Source of the DNA: Bog-756 sp963741055
GTDB taxonomy: Bacteria; Actinomycetota; Acidimicrobiia; Acidimicrobiales; RAAP-2
Direction: 5' to 3'
Length of the DNA: 64,000 nt
Assembly: GCA_963741055.1 (NCBI GenBank)
Contig: CAVUGU010000007.1
Span: 1-64,000 of the forward strand
Program-made: the position numbers and the translations under genes
Shown here: piece after piece, positions 1 to 9,892 of the stretch
Layout: each line of letters begins with the position of its first letter
Position numbering within the stretch: the stretch's first letter is position 1
The notes under the pieces: model-generated
What the model was told of the DNA's origin: nothing
Seen by the model: the letters and a program-made list of their open reading frames with translations, nothing else
Databases searched by the model: none

Positions 1-236
1 ACGGAAAGTGAGAGTGGCACTGCGTGCTGTGGTGGGCCATACGTCAGACGGGAGGCCTTTCGAGCCATCAGGCCGGATTCTGAGCGATGCGGCGACGCCC
101 TTTTGTGTATTTGGCTCTGGACAGTGTGCGTTTGCACTTGTTACGTTCATTCGGTTCCGAATGCACTCCACCTTGGATCACATGGCGGCGTGACGGGGAA
201 CATGGCGGTGGACACGCAGCAAACGCGGAGTCATAG

Positions 237-995
237 ATGTACGGTTTGTCGGAGATCCGGTACGTCACGCTGAACGATGATGCGAAGCCGATTCTGCTCG
301 CACGTGTGCGCTGGCCGGATGTAGCAGAAGCGATCAGTGTCGGCTGTTCCGTTTGGCAGACCGATCCTGGTCTGTTCGATCTCCCCTACGACCCGAGCGG
401 CGTGGAGATAACCCTTGATCGGGCCGAGGAGATAGCTGCCCAGTGGGGGGCTCACCTGCCTGACGGTCCATCTCCCCTCGAATGGCGGCCTTCGCTGATC
501 CGGAGAATGCCCGCTAATTGGTCGGATCTGACGTCGGCTGAACGAAGGGCCTGGTCGGTGGAGGTGGGCCGTACGCGTCGGCGCAACCGTCGTCGGCACA
601 CTCGACGTCTCGCTCCAAGGAAGACTCGAGGACGATCGGGCGGCCTACGAACAGTGTTCGGCCGCACCTCCCGGACCTCCGATTCGCGCGCTCGAAGCGA
701 GGGGGCCGGCGTCGAGCTTCTCGCGAGCGTCGACGCACTCGGCCCACCGGTCCCGATCGAGACTTCGGTTCTCGCCGCAGCTCATGTGCCCGTCATCGTC
801 CCGTGCGCGGAGGAATACGAGGATCCAGAGTCCTCGCCAAGCGTGACGCCAGCCCACGCTTCTGAGGAGGCACAGTATCTTTGCCCCAACGATCCGCGGC
901 TGACCGGTCTTCGGCTACCGGTCGGAGCCGCTCGAGTCACCTCACCTCCGGGAGCGGATCCGAGCCCGATCCGACCCCGCCCGGGTATCCGATGA
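237..995 (+). CDS. hypothetical protein, uncharacterised
   Basis: Open frame of 252 codons with an ATG start, ending shortly before the glycosyltransferase gene. The first 90 residues read like a real soluble protein with mixed hydrophobic and acidic composition. From about residue 110 the composition changes abruptly to arginine-rich and then proline/serine-rich sequence, which in high-GC DNA often means that the true frame has been left. I recognise no domain. It may be a genuine small protein whose 3' part is frameshifted, or a fortuitous ORF. Bases 1-236 upstream show no convincing gene. Confidence 0.4.
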   Translation: MYGLSEIRYVTLNDDAKPILLARVRWPDVAEAISVGCSVWQTDPGLFDLPYDPSGVEITLDRAEEIAAQWGAHLPDGPSPLEWRPSLIRRMPANWSDLTSAERRAWSVEVGRTRRRNRRRHTRRLAPRKTRGRSGGLRTVFGRTSRTSDSRARSEGAGVELLASVDALGPPVPIETSVLAAAHVPVIVPCAEEYEDPESSPSVTPAHASEEAQYLCPNDPRLTGLRLPVGAARVTSPPGADPSPIRPRPGIR

Positions 996-1056
996 CCTGG
1001 GCCGCATTGAGCAGCGGATGGGAGGGCGGGCCCGCTCCGGAAGGTGAAGGTGCGGC

Positions 1057-3186
1057 GTGGTAGCCGGGCTCGATCTCTACGACCTCTTCGTCGTCTGCTT
1101 CGTGCAGCTCATACTCGCGACGGTGCTGGTGCTCAGTCCTGCGCGCCAGTTGCCTAACCGTTTCGGGTGGACCGGTTCGAGACTGACCGAGGTCGTCGTG
1201 GCGACCGTGGCGGCCACGACTCTCGCCGTCGTCTCCTGCGTTCTCACCTCGGCCATTTGGGGGATCACCGCGGGAGGGCTCGAGCCTGCGGCCCTCGCAC
1301 TGGTCCTACTTACCGTGACGGTGGTCGTCCTCAAGCCAGACTGCAACCTGGTCGGGCAGATCTTCTATTCGTCGTTCCTAGGAGCGAGTCTCGCTTTCCT
1401 CGCGTACGCGGCATTCATCGCTTCCGTTGCCACTCACTCGACTGCAGAAGCCGCGACCGCATCCTTCTTCCTCGCTCTCGACTTCGCGGCTCTCCTCATC
1501 TGGATCTCGAACGTGAGCTACATCAGCGACGTCATGTGCCGAACTCGTCACGCGCTGCCACCGCCGCTCGTCGACCTCGAGTACCAGCCGATGGTCTCGT
1601 TGCACATCCCGGCGTACAACGAACCGCCCGACATGCTCATCGAGACCATCAAGGCGGCAGAGCGAATCGACTACCCGGACTTTGAGATCGTAGTCGTCGA
1701 CAACAACACAACCGATCTGGCCATCTACGGACCGGTGGAAGAGTACTGCCGCCATCGGGATCGAGTGAAGTTCGTCCACGTCGCGCCGTGGCCAGGGTAT
1801 AAGTCTGGTGCCTGCAACCTGGCGCTCCGTCAGCACACCGACCCACGCGCAGAGATCATCGGGCTGATCGATGCCGACGATGTCGTCCAACCGCACTACC
1901 TGCGAGAGACCGTCGCCTATTTTGCGGATCCGCGGCTCGGCTTCCTCCAGACTTTCGAGGGAAACCGTGCCTTCGAAGGGAGCGCCTATTACACCGCGTG
2001 CGTGGACTCTTATCAGGGCTTCTACCTTGCAGTCATGTCAACTCGGAACGAACGCAATTCGGTGCCGTTCGTCGGCACGATGGGTCTGTTCCGTCGGAGC
2101 GTGCTGGACGAGATCGGCGGCTGGAACGAATGGTGCATCAGCGAGGACACTGAAGCCTCCCTTCGTGCGCTCGAGTCGGGCTGGTCCGGCCTGTACGTGC
2201 CGCGCTGTTTCGGTCGTGGGGTCGTGCCGCCGTCCTATGCGGGCCTCAACACCCAGCGCCACCGCTGGTGTTTCGGTGCCATGCAGATCTTCCGCCTTCA
2301 CTGGCGAAACCTCATGCCCTGGAACCGTTCAGCGAACAATCATCTGAGCGCAGACCAGAGGCGTGACTACCTGATGGGCTCTATGAGCTGGGCAAGGGAC
2401 CTGCTGATGGTCGTCTTCGCCCTGGTCCTGCTGGTGATCACCGGCCTCATCTTGTCCGGATCGGACTTCGTGTTCATGCCCCTCGCCGGTCCGCTTTCGG
2501 TCCTGCCTATATCGCTGGTGCTGATCGCAACGATCGGCACCACGTGGAATCTGCTCCAGTGGACCAACATCTCAGGACGACGCGCACTCATGTCGCTGGT
2601 GATCAACCTCTCGGGTTGCCTCGTCACCGCTCGTGCGTGCCTCGAGGGAATCACCCGACGCGAGGGTGTTTTCCTCCGGACCGCGAAGTCCGGATCGGCC
2701 AATCGTCGGCTGCGTGACGCACTTCGGTTGAGCCGATGGGAGACGTTGCTCGCGTTGGCCCTCTACTCGTCAGCGATCGTGCTGGCCCTTCGTACCAACC
2801 CACCGGTCATCCTGATCTTCATCGTCGTGGTCCAGGCGACCGTGTTCGCCTGCGCCCCGATAGCGTCGTTGTGGAATTTCAGAGCGCAGCGAGTGCCTGC
2901 AGCCGAGTACCGACGCAGGTTCGAGCAGCAGAGGTCGCAGGAACGGAGCCAGGGCCGTCGCCGCGGCCGCCGGCCCGGGTTCGCGGTGATGGCCACCATT
3001 TTGGTCGTTCTCGCCGCGACTGCTGCAGCGATCGCGGCGCCGATCGGGCTGTTCGGGCGGGCTGTGCACAATCATGGACGCAAGGCACAAGCGCCCACTG
3101 CGGTGGTCCGGACGGTTCGACCGGCTGCGCCGCCCGGGCAGGGAACCCATGTGGACACGGTCGTTACGCCTCGATCACGGGGCTGA
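1057..3186 (+). CDS. cellulose-synthase-like family 2 membrane glycosyltransferase
   Basis: A 709-residue integral membrane processive glycosyltransferase that probably polymerises a beta-glucan or related polysaccharide from a nucleotide sugar on the cytoplasmic face. About five hydrophobic segments (residues 8-157) precede a GT-A catalytic domain. That domain has all four signature elements: DNNTTD near 215, the metal-binding DADD at 272-275, the catalytic-base region SED near 362-364, and QRHRW at 400-404 (the QxxRW motif of processive enzymes). Further transmembrane segments follow from about residue 450, and the tail is basic. The GTG start is chosen for the GGAAGG site just upstream. 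The convergent neighbour is a GH12-like lipoprotein, so the pair may make and trim an extracellular glucan. No PilZ domain is apparent. The substrate is not determinable from sequence. Confidence 0.85.
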   Translation: MVAGLDLYDLFVVCFVQLILATVLVLSPARQLPNRFGWTGSRLTEVVVATVAATTLAVVSCVLTSAIWGITAGGLEPAALALVLLTVTVVVLKPDCNLVGQIFYSSFLGASLAFLAYAAFIASVATHSTAEAATASFFLALDFAALLIWISNVSYISDVMCRTRHALPPPLVDLEYQPMVSLHIPAYNEPPDMLIETIKAAERIDYPDFEIVVVDNNTTDLAIYGPVEEYCRHRDRVKFVHVAPWPGYKSGACNLALRQHTDPRAEIIGLIDADDVVQPHYLRETVAYFADPRLGFLQTFEGNRAFEGSAYYTACVDSYQGFYLAVMSTRNERNSVPFVGTMGLFRRSVLDEIGGWNEWCISEDTEASLRALESGWSGLYVPRCFGRGVVPPSYAGLNTQRHRWCFGAMQIFRLHWRNLMPWNRSANNHLSADQRRDYLMGSMSWARDLLMVVFALVLLVITGLILSGSDFVFMPLAGPLSVLPISLVLIATIGTTWNLLQWTNISGRRALMSLVINLSGCLVTARACLEGITRREGVFLRTAKSGSANRRLRDALRLSRWETLLALALYSSAIVLALRTNPPVILIFIVVVQATVFACAPIASLWNFRAQRVPAAEYRRRFEQQRSQERSQGRRRGRRPGFAVMATILVVLAATAAAIAAPIGLFGRAVHNHGRKAQAPTAVVRTVRPAAPPGQGTHVDTVVTPRSRG

Positions 3187-3212
3187 CCGCGCCAGTGTCA
3201 GGGAGTCGGCCC

Positions 3213-4310
3213 TCAACAGGGCGCGGCCGAGATGGTCGAGCGTGGGTCGAGACAGTAAGAAGAGACGCTGAACGAGAACGAGGATGAGCCCGCTCCGGTC
3301 AGCGTCCCGTTCGCTGGACCGAACTCCATCCCGAAGGGGATGGTGTCGAGCCAGTAGGAGCGCTCGAAGTTGTCCCATCCGTAGTCGTCTTGGAGCAGTC
3401 GGCCGACCGAGGCGAGCACCGAGCTGAGATCGACGCTGACCGTTCCGTGGTCCACCGCATCGTCCTTGTTCAACACGAACCAGAAGGTCCCGCCCCACGG
3501 TGCCGTCCGGCCGTCCCTGTAGACGTTGCTCGCGTACACCGACCACGCGTCTTTAGCGGCATGAGCCGTCCCGTCGATCGCATAAGGTGAGCTCGCGGTT
3601 CCGATTCTCAGGCTTGCAGGCAACAAGGCACGGTCGTCGTAAGCCGTCCAGACCATGACCTCGATCGTGCCGGATGTGCGGCACGGAGTTCGCGTCGAAC
3701 TGTGGTTGAGCCACAGGTCGTAAGCGACGTCGTAGGTGGCATCGGTCGGGTCGGCCGAATAGGCGGTCGTGCCGATCAGGTCCGGAGCGATTGCATCGAC
3801 TCGCAGTGGCAGTGGAAAGCTTGGAGACGGGGCCGGTGAGGTGCCCGCGTTGCACTGGTTGAAGCCGTAGAGCACACTCGGGTAACCGCGCACCCAGGTG
3901 TCCGCCCTCGGTGCGATGCAGTCGGAGTCCGTGCAGGGAGGCGCGTCCGGGAAATCCCCCCGGACTTCGAGGCTTCCCTCCGAGCTGATCGACATCCTGA
4001 CCGCACCTGGCGACCCCGAAGCGTCGCCGAGGTTCCACTCGTCGCCGGCCAGCTGAGCATGCAAGAGCTCGGGGTACGAACTCTGGCATGCGCTGCCTGC
4101 GCTGGGAACGAACGGGCACGACGCCGTCCAGGACCATGCGGCCGGCTTCGCCGTCGGATCCGGAAGGACGCGAACGGTCGGGCTCGCCTGAAGTTCGCCC
4201 CCGCACGCGGCAATGATCGCGAGAGGTGCGAGCGCCATCGCTGCCGCCAGACGGGCTCGTCGGCCGATCCTCGAGCTGCAGTGTCCGCTACGTTGCCAGG
4301 GGAACGCCAT
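3213..4310 (-). CDS. GH12-like secreted lipoprotein (putative endoglucanase)
   Basis: A 365-residue protein with a basic N-terminus, a hydrophobic segment and a lipobox ending LAIIAAC (Cys36), so it is predicted to be a lipidated, membrane-anchored extracytoplasmic protein. The body resembles glycoside hydrolase family 12 (concanavalin-A-like jelly roll). The YDLWLN strand is followed by IEVMVW, whose Glu217 fits the family nucleophile. The C-terminal GMEFG places Glu329 where GH12 enzymes carry the acid/base. Several cysteines could form disulfides. Known GH12 enzymes cleave beta-1,4-glucan or xyloglucan. It converges on the cellulose-synthase-like gene with a 26-bp gap, which suggests processing of that polymer. 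The family call rests on motif pattern only. Confidence 0.65.
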   Translation of the reverse strand: MAFPWQRSGHCSSRIGRRARLAAAMALAPLAIIAACGGELQASPTVRVLPDPTAKPAAWSWTASCPFVPSAGSACQSSYPELLHAQLAGDEWNLGDASGSPGAVRMSISSEGSLEVRGDFPDAPPCTDSDCIAPRADTWVRGYPSVLYGFNQCNAGTSPAPSPSFPLPLRVDAIAPDLIGTTAYSADPTDATYDVAYDLWLNHSSTRTPCRTSGTIEVMVWTAYDDRALLPASLRIGTASSPYAIDGTAHAAKDAWSVYASNVYRDGRTAPWGGTFWFVLNKDDAVDHGTVSVDLSSVLASVGRLLQDDYGWDNFERSYWLDTIPFGMEFGPANGTLTGAGSSSFSFSVSSYCLDPRSTISAAPC

Positions 4311-4762
4311 CTCGTTCGTCGGGACTCACCGTCGATCGCTCGGCAAATGCAACGTGTGCCGATGATGCAAAGCCAGTTGCGCCCAAAAGAGTACCTCTCG
4401 CATCCGGATCACTCAGGATGACCCCGAAGGCGGGACGACGAACTCGGGCAACGACACGAGCCCAGCGTCCTCACTTCGCGAAATGGGGACGAACGGTGGC
4501 CGGAAGGCCACCATGCGCGACCGTCTGAGCATCGACCCTCTGCGAAACCTTCGCGATGCGTCACCCCTTCGTGAAAACAAACGCAACGGAAACGTGCGAG
4601 CGCCCAAAAAAACAATTGAGAGCAGCCGTTCGCCATGGGAAACTCTCCAACGCTCCCCGAGGTGATCTTGAAATGGTGAGGCAAGTCGGCGGAGGCTCGG
4701 TTGCGACGGAGGCGGCTACGAATCACTTGGAGGCGGCGACGGTTCAAAAGGTACGAGGGCGG
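4311..4762. other. divergent intergenic region with a perfect hairpin
   Basis: This 452-bp gap separates the divergent GH12-like and large surface-protein genes and should hold both promoters. It contains a perfect inverted repeat at 4495-4512 (GGTGGCC-GGAA-GGCCACC) and a poly-A stretch near 4606. A second, weaker hairpin lies at about 4341-4362 (TCGGCA...TGCCGA). I could not assign a defined promoter, riboswitch or small gene; short ORFs here lack ribosome-binding sites and recognisable sequence. Confidence 0.4.
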
Positions 4763-7700
4763 ATGGCGAAGCGAAGCATCCGAAGCATGATCGCGTCCGG
4801 CTCGATCCTGGTGCTGTTGATGTCGGCGGTGGTGGTAGTCGGCATCGGTTCGCAGCGACCGGTCGCGGCTACCACGACCCCGACTGACGGCGCGACCCGA
4901 GGTGCCGACAATCTCCGGACCGGGTGGTACCCGGATCAGACCGATCTCACACCGAGCGTCCTGAACAGCGGAACGTTCGGACAGCTCTTCGACACATCGG
5001 TCGATGGAGAGGTCTACGGACAGCCGTTGCTCGACGACAACCAGGTGCTGGTCAATACGCAGAACGATTACGCCTACGGGCTCGACCCTGTAACTGGCGC
5101 GATCCTCTGGAGCCGGCAGTTCGGCTCACCGGTTCCGGAGAGCACCCTCGGGTGCGCCGACGAGGACACCTACGGCATCGAATCGACCGCGGTGGTCGAC
5201 CAGTCGACCAATACCGAGTATTTGGTGGACCTCCAGTTCGTCTCCGACTCCTCAGGGCCAATGGCCTTCTACATGCACGCCCTGAACTTGGACAAGGACG
5301 GTGAGGAGGAGTCCGGCTTTCCGGTCGAGATCCAAGGCACCGCCGCCAACGACCCGGAACAGACCTTCACTCCGAAACTGGAGAATCAACGTGCGGGGCT
5401 GCTCCTCTTGGGCGGAGTGGTCTACGTGGGGTTCGCCGCCCACTGCGACATCGGGGGCTATCAGGGTTGGATCGTCGGCGTGTCCGAGAGCGGCACGCTC
5501 AGCACACTGTGGACCGACGCGGCAAATGGCACATCGGCCGGCGGTGGGATCTGGATGTCCGGCGGCGGGCTTGTCTCCGACGGGCCGGGCACCATCCTGT
5601 TCAGCACCGGGAACGGCATCTCCGCCGGGGACACCCCGAACGGGACTATCCCTGGCGACCATCCTCCGGCAGACCTTGGTGAGTCGGTCGTACGGGTCGA
5701 CGTGCAACCCAACGGGAGCCTCAAGACAGTCGACTTCTTCGCTCCCTACGACGCGCCCGCTCTCGACGGGAACGACCTGGACTTCGGCTCGGGAAGCCCG
5801 CTCGCCCTACCGAGCCCGTACTTCGGGACCCCGTCGATCCCGAACCTCGCGGTCGCGGTCGGGAAGGAGGGCTACGTCTATCTGCTCAACCGAGACAACC
5901 TCGGGGGCGAGGGCGAGGGTCCCTCCGGCACCGACGACGTGGTCGGTCGGTACGGCCCGAACGGCGGTGTCTGGTCGAGCCCGGCCGTCTGGCCCGGCGA
6001 CGGCGGGTGGGTCTACATCCCGACGGCGTCCGGATCTCCGAGCGGGGGCGGTTCGACCGGCTTCATGGATGCCTATCAGTACGGCCTCAGCGGTTCGGGG
6101 AACCCCACGTTGAGTCTGGCAGGGCAGTCCTCGGACGCGTTCGGGTTCGGCTCGAGTGCCCCGGTGGTCACCTCGAACGGCACGACCTCGGGCTCTGCAC
6201 TCATGTGGGTCGTGTGGTCTCCCGACGCTTCGGGCATCGGCGCCCAGCTTCGTGCGTACAACCCGGTACCGGTCGACGGAGTCCTCCAGGAGGTCTGGAA
6301 CGCTCCGGTCGGAACGGCTTCCAAGTTCAACCCGCCGGGGATCGGCGGCAACCGCGTCTACGTGGGTACTCGCGCTGGGAGTGTGCTCGGGTTCGGATCG
6401 CCCGTTCCCTCTCCGGTTACGGCAGCCTCTCCCACCTTCCCCACGACGGTCGTGGGTCACTCAACCTCCGAGACCCTTAGCGTGACCGCGAATGCCGACA
6501 TCACGATCTCCGGGCTGAGCGTCTCCCCCGGCGCGTTCACGTTGGGCGCACCCTCTCCCTCCCTGCCGGCTCAACTCAACACCGGCGACTCCCTCACCGT
6601 CCCGGTCACGTTCACCCCGACCACCAGCGGTCAGGCTGGGGCAAGCGTCACGGTCACCACGGAGGAAAACGGAACGGCACAGATTCCGCTCTCCGCCACC
6701 GGCGAGGAGTCGGGCCCCGATTTGGGAGTGACCACCAACGGCATCAGCTTTGGCGGCATTCCTCCCGGATCGCAGACCAGTCAAGAGGTCGGATTCTTCA
6801 ATAGTGGGTCTTCGCCGTTGACCATTTCGTCGGTCGAGCTGCCCGATGCTCCCTTCGACACGTCTGGTGCCCCGTCTGCGGGAGGCACCATCTCTGGGGG
6901 AGCCGAGGTGTTCGTCAACGTCACCTTCTCGCCAACCGCGGTGGGCATTTACTCGAGCTCTCTCGAGGTCGACAGCGACGGTGGTGACGAGATCGTCACG
7001 TTGACAGGAAACTCGACCGCTCCGTCTGTCCTCACCGTCACTCCAGCCTCGATCAACTACGGGAACGTCGATCTCGGTCAGTCGGCGGTCGAGACGTTCA
7101 AGTTGATCGACACCGGGGGCAGCAGCCTCGAGATCTCCAAGTCCAAGCCACCGGCGAAGGGGACCTTCACTGCCCTAACCAGCTTGGCCGAGGGGACCAC
7201 GATGTCGGCCGGTTCGAGTCTGACGGAATCGGTACGTTTCGCTCCTCGGGGGGCGGGAAACACGAGTGACCAATGGGTGATCACTGCGGATGACGGGCAC
7301 GGAGAACATGACGTCACCTTCACGGGCATCGGGGTTCCTCCAACCGTCACAACGACGGGACTTCCCGCAGCGACGCAATCCGCCCCATACGCGACCACCC
7401 TCACGGCAAGTGGTGGCACCGCGCCGTATCGATGGAGTCTGACGTCGGGAGCTCTGCCCTACGGTCTCTCGCTGGACGCAGCAACCGGCACGATCACGGG
7501 CACCCCGGTTGCCGCGGGCGCCTATTCCTTCGTCGTAAAGGCTGTCGGGAGCGGAGGGTTCTCGGGTTCCGCGACGCTCGCGATCACGGTGGTCCGAACC
7601 CCGGAGACCCTCAACTCCGCCACTGTGGGGATGGCGTCGACACCCGATGGGAACGGTTACTGGATTACCGACACCGCGGGCGAGGTGCGAACGGACGGAG

Positions 7701-8356
7701 ATGCAGGCTTCTACGGCTCGATGGCTGGTCGGCCGCTCAACGCGCCCATCGCCCATATCGTCGCCACCGCCGACGCCCACGGCTACTGGCTGGTGGCGTC
7801 CGACGGAGGCGCCTTTGCCTTCGGGGATGCCCCGTTCTACGGCTCCATGGCCGGCTACCCGCTTAACAAGCCGATTGTCGATATTGCGCCGACACCCGAC
7901 GGGCGCGGGTACTGGCTGGTGGCCTCGGACGGCGGCATCTTCGCATTCGGGGATGCCGTATTCCGCGGCTCGATGGGTGGGACCCCGCTCAACAAGCCGG
8001 TGGTCGGCATGGCGCCGAATCCCGTGACCGGTGGGTATTGGCTGGTTGCATCCGACGGGGGGATCTTCGCCTTCGACGCGTCGTTCTTCGGATCGACCGG
8101 TTCCCTCTCACTCAACAGACCGGTGAACGGCATGGCCGTCGCTCCTGGTGGAGTTGGCTACTGGTTGGTTGCCTCCGACGGAGGGATCTTCGCCTTCGGC
8201 CGTGCCGGTTTTCATGGCTCGACCGGCGCGCTCGCGCTTTCGGCTCCGGTGGTCGGCATGGCCCCCGATGCTGTGACCGGCGGGTACTGGCTGGTCGCAT
8301 CCGACGGGGGCATTTTCGCCTTCGACGCGCCGTTCTTCGGATCTGCGACGCCCTAA
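4763..8356 (+). CDS. large secreted protein: PQQ-like propeller, ASH-like domains, He_PIG, six GYW repeats
   Basis: A secreted or surface protein of 1,197 residues. A basic N-terminus and hydrophobic core end near PVAA (signal peptide about residues 1-36). Residues ~45-545 look like a PQQ-type beta-propeller with repeated glycine-rich strands. Residues ~550-850 form three choice-of-anchor/ASH-like Ig modules (SFGGIPPGSQTSQEVGFFNS is typical). Residues ~858-940 match a putative Ig (He_PIG) domain, with GLSLDAATGTITGTP. The last ~250 residues are six ~41-residue GYWLVASDGGIFAF repeats. The ATG at 4763 is preferred because it gives a normal signal peptide and has GAGGG upstream; an ATG at 4673 is an alternative. 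A similar GYW module ends two other proteins in this window. The role is probably envelope or matrix; no catalytic residues are evident. Confidence 0.8.
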   Translation: MAKRSIRSMIASGSILVLLMSAVVVVGIGSQRPVAATTTPTDGATRGADNLRTGWYPDQTDLTPSVLNSGTFGQLFDTSVDGEVYGQPLLDDNQVLVNTQNDYAYGLDPVTGAILWSRQFGSPVPESTLGCADEDTYGIESTAVVDQSTNTEYLVDLQFVSDSSGPMAFYMHALNLDKDGEEESGFPVEIQGTAANDPEQTFTPKLENQRAGLLLLGGVVYVGFAAHCDIGGYQGWIVGVSESGTLSTLWTDAANGTSAGGGIWMSGGGLVSDGPGTILFSTGNGISAGDTPNGTIPGDHPPADLGESVVRVDVQPNGSLKTVDFFAPYDAPALDGNDLDFGSGSPLALPSPYFGTPSIPNLAVAVGKEGYVYLLNRDNLGGEGEGPSGTDDVVGRYGPNGGVWSSPAVWPGDGGWVYIPTASGSPSGGGSTGFMDAYQYGLSGSGNPTLSLAGQSSDAFGFGSSAPVVTSNGTTSGSALMWVVWSPDASGIGAQLRAYNPVPVDGVLQEVWNAPVGTASKFNPPGIGGNRVYVGTRAGSVLGFGSPVPSPVTAASPTFPTTVVGHSTSETLSVTANADITISGLSVSPGAFTLGAPSPSLPAQLNTGDSLTVPVTFTPTTSGQAGASVTVTTEENGTAQIPLSATGEESGPDLGVTTNGISFGGIPPGSQTSQEVGFFNSGSSPLTISSVELPDAPFDTSGAPSAGGTISGGAEVFVNVTFSPTAVGIYSSSLEVDSDGGDEIVTLTGNSTAPSVLTVTPASINYGNVDLGQSAVETFKLIDTGGSSLEISKSKPPAKGTFTALTSLAEGTTMSAGSSLTESVRFAPRGAGNTSDQWVITADDGHGEHDVTFTGIGVPPTVTTTGLPAATQSAPYATTLTASGGTAPYRWSLTSGALPYGLSLDAATGTITGTPVAAGAYSFVVKAVGSGGFSGSATLAITVVRTPETLNSATVGMASTPDGNGYWITDTAGEVRTDGDAGFYGSMAGRPLNAPIAHIVATADAHGYWLVASDGGAFAFGDAPFYGSMAGYPLNKPIVDIAPTPDGRGYWLVASDGGIFAFGDAVFRGSMGGTPLNKPVVGMAPNPVTGGYWLVASDGGIFAFDASFFGSTGSLSLNRPVNGMAVAPGGVGYWLVASDGGIFAFGRAGFHGSTGALALSAPVVGMAPDAVTGGYWLVASDGGIFAFDAPFFGSATP

Positions 8357-8363
8357 GAGCCCC

Positions 8364-8394
8364 GAGGCGCTTCCGGGCAATCAGCCCGGACCTC
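8364..8394 (+). terminator. hairpin terminator after the large surface-protein gene
   Basis: Starting 7 bases after the stop codon is a strong hairpin: CCGGGC-aatca-GCCCGG (8373-8389) with an outer GAGG/CCTC pair (8364-8367 and 8391-8394). There is no U-tract, which is common for actinobacterial terminators. Confidence 0.55.
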
Positions 8395-8923
8395 AGACTC
8401 CTGGGTCCACAAATCTCTCGGATGACGCCGACGCGATCTCGTTGCTCCAGTCCTTGGAGGTACCGAAAATGTCATCCAACAGCCCGACTAGGACGATGCC
8501 CCGGTACTTTGCGTCAACAACGATGTGGAAGATCGCGGCCCTCAGCGTGGAAGGCGGGGTCGTTTGGCGGCGCCCACGCCCAGGTGGGAGTGGGTACGTC
8601 GGTACCCCACCGACCGATGTGTTGTCGCGGATCATCGTGGGACATCCGAACCCTCACGAACCGCATAGCGGGGCAGTCCGCTCGGCTGGTAGGTGCGTCG
8701 AAGGCCGACTTCGGCGTGACGAAGCCGCGGGCCCGGTGTGGACGCTCCTGTTGTGGGCGAGCACGAATCGATCCCGACCCTGCCCAGCCACCTCGGAGAC
8801 AGAGTCTTCGGTCTGCTCCGTTCCACCGACTCGCCGCATGACCTGGCCGGATGGGGTTCGTGGAACTGACACGTGATCCCCGCACTGGCACGCGAGGCTG
8901 GAATACCCCGTACCATTCGTCAT
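8395..8923. other. gap without a confident gene
   Basis: About 530 bases between the large surface-protein gene and the HtpX-like gene. Open frames exist on both strands but none has family resemblance. The most protein-like stretch is on the minus strand (about 8393-8560, reading LRAAIFHIVVDAKYRGIVLV and ending at a stop near 8393), which could be a remnant of a decayed gene. The promoter of the HtpX-like gene should lie near the right end. Confidence 0.3.
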
Positions 8924-9892
8924 GTGTACAGCGAGATCGCCAGTAACAAGCGCCGCACCGTCCTCGTGATCGTCGCGTTTTTCTTGATCTGGTTGGGCAT
9001 CGGAGTGGCGGGTGGACTGCTTTTCAAGGCCTTCTACCATCCCACCACTTACAACGGGTCCGTACCCGCAACATCGACAAACTACGGCTGGTCTCCGATC
9101 ATCGTCGGTGTCGTGATCTGCGCGATCCTCGCCGTGATCGGGATCCTCTACTCCTTGACCTCCGGGGCCTCCCTGGTACTCCGAGTGTCCGGTGCCGAGC
9201 CCGCCGATCCTGCCCGCTACCAACAGGTGCACAACCTGGTGGAGTCTTTGGCGATTGGGGAAGGGATCCCCAAGCCGACGGTCTATGTGATCGATGACCC
9301 TTCGCCCAACGCCTTCGCCACCGGTGTCAGCCCGGACAAGGCCGCGATCACTTTCACCACCGGCCTGCTGGCCATCATGAACCGCGAAGAGCTGGAGGGC
9401 GTGATCGGCCACGAGATGAGCCACATCAAGAACCACGACATCCGTCTGCTGCTGGTGGTGAGCACCATGATCGGCCTAGCCGCGCTCCTCGCCAGCGTCC
9501 TTTGGCGGAGCGCCTTCTTCGCAGGTGGAGGGGGAAATGACAGAGGCAACCAGCTCGTGCTGGTGATCGTCGGCGCCGGTGTGCTCCTGGCCGTCGTCGG
9601 CTTCCTCTTCGGCCCGCTCATTCGTTTGGCCCTCTCGCGTCGCCGCGAGTCGTTGGCCGACGTGAGCGGTGTCGAGCTGACCCGTAACCCGGCTGGTTTG
9701 ATCAGCGCCCTCAAGAAGCTGCAGCAGAATGACAAGCCGTTCAAGAAGATGAACCACGCCACCGCGGCGATGTGCATCGATGATCCGCTGCAGCACCACG
9801 AAACCTGGTACCACCGCCTCTACGACACCCACCCGCCGATCGAACAGAGGATCGCCGAACTCGAGAAGATCGCCTCTGGGCAGTCGGTCTGA
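8924..9892 (+). CDS. htpX: HtpX-like M48 family membrane zinc metalloprotease
   Basis: A membrane-embedded peptidase of family M48 that, in bacteria, degrades misfolded membrane proteins. The catalytic zinc motif HEMSH is followed by IKNHD, and the downstream ESLAD supplies the third zinc ligand region. Two hydrophobic segments lie near the N-terminus (VLVIVAFFLIWLGIGVAGGL and IIVGVVICAILAVIGIL) and two more after the HExxH motif. The GTG at 8924 is chosen because family members begin with a short sequence ahead of IASNKRR; an upstream in-frame GTG at 8873 would add 17 unusual residues. The gene converges with lemA, a common partner of HtpX genes in bacteria. Confidence 0.88.
   Translation: MYSEIASNKRRTVLVIVAFFLIWLGIGVAGGLLFKAFYHPTTYNGSVPATSTNYGWSPIIVGVVICAILAVIGILYSLTSGASLVLRVSGAEPADPARYQQVHNLVESLAIGEGIPKPTVYVIDDPSPNAFATGVSPDKAAITFTTGLLAIMNREELEGVIGHEMSHIKNHDIRLLLVVSTMIGLAALLASVLWRSAFFAGGGGNDRGNQLVLVIVGAGVLLAVVGFLFGPLIRLALSRRRESLADVSGVELTRNPAGLISALKKLQQNDKPFKKMNHATAAMCIDDPLQHHETWYHRLYDTHPPIEQRIAELEKIASGQSV

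Noticed and set aside
4341..4376. GGCAAA...GATGCAAAGCC upstream of the large surface protein, resembling a c-di-GMP-I riboswitch core.
   Set aside because: The two blocks match loosely, but the stem between them and the second stem with its tetraloop receptor cannot be drawn; the sequence instead forms a simple TCGGCA/TGCCGA hairpin. A covariance-model search would decide.
8442..8876. 144-codon plus-strand ORF before the HtpX-like gene.
   Set aside because: Composition is Arg/Pro/Ser-rich without domain resemblance, and a different frame on the opposite strand is equally open.
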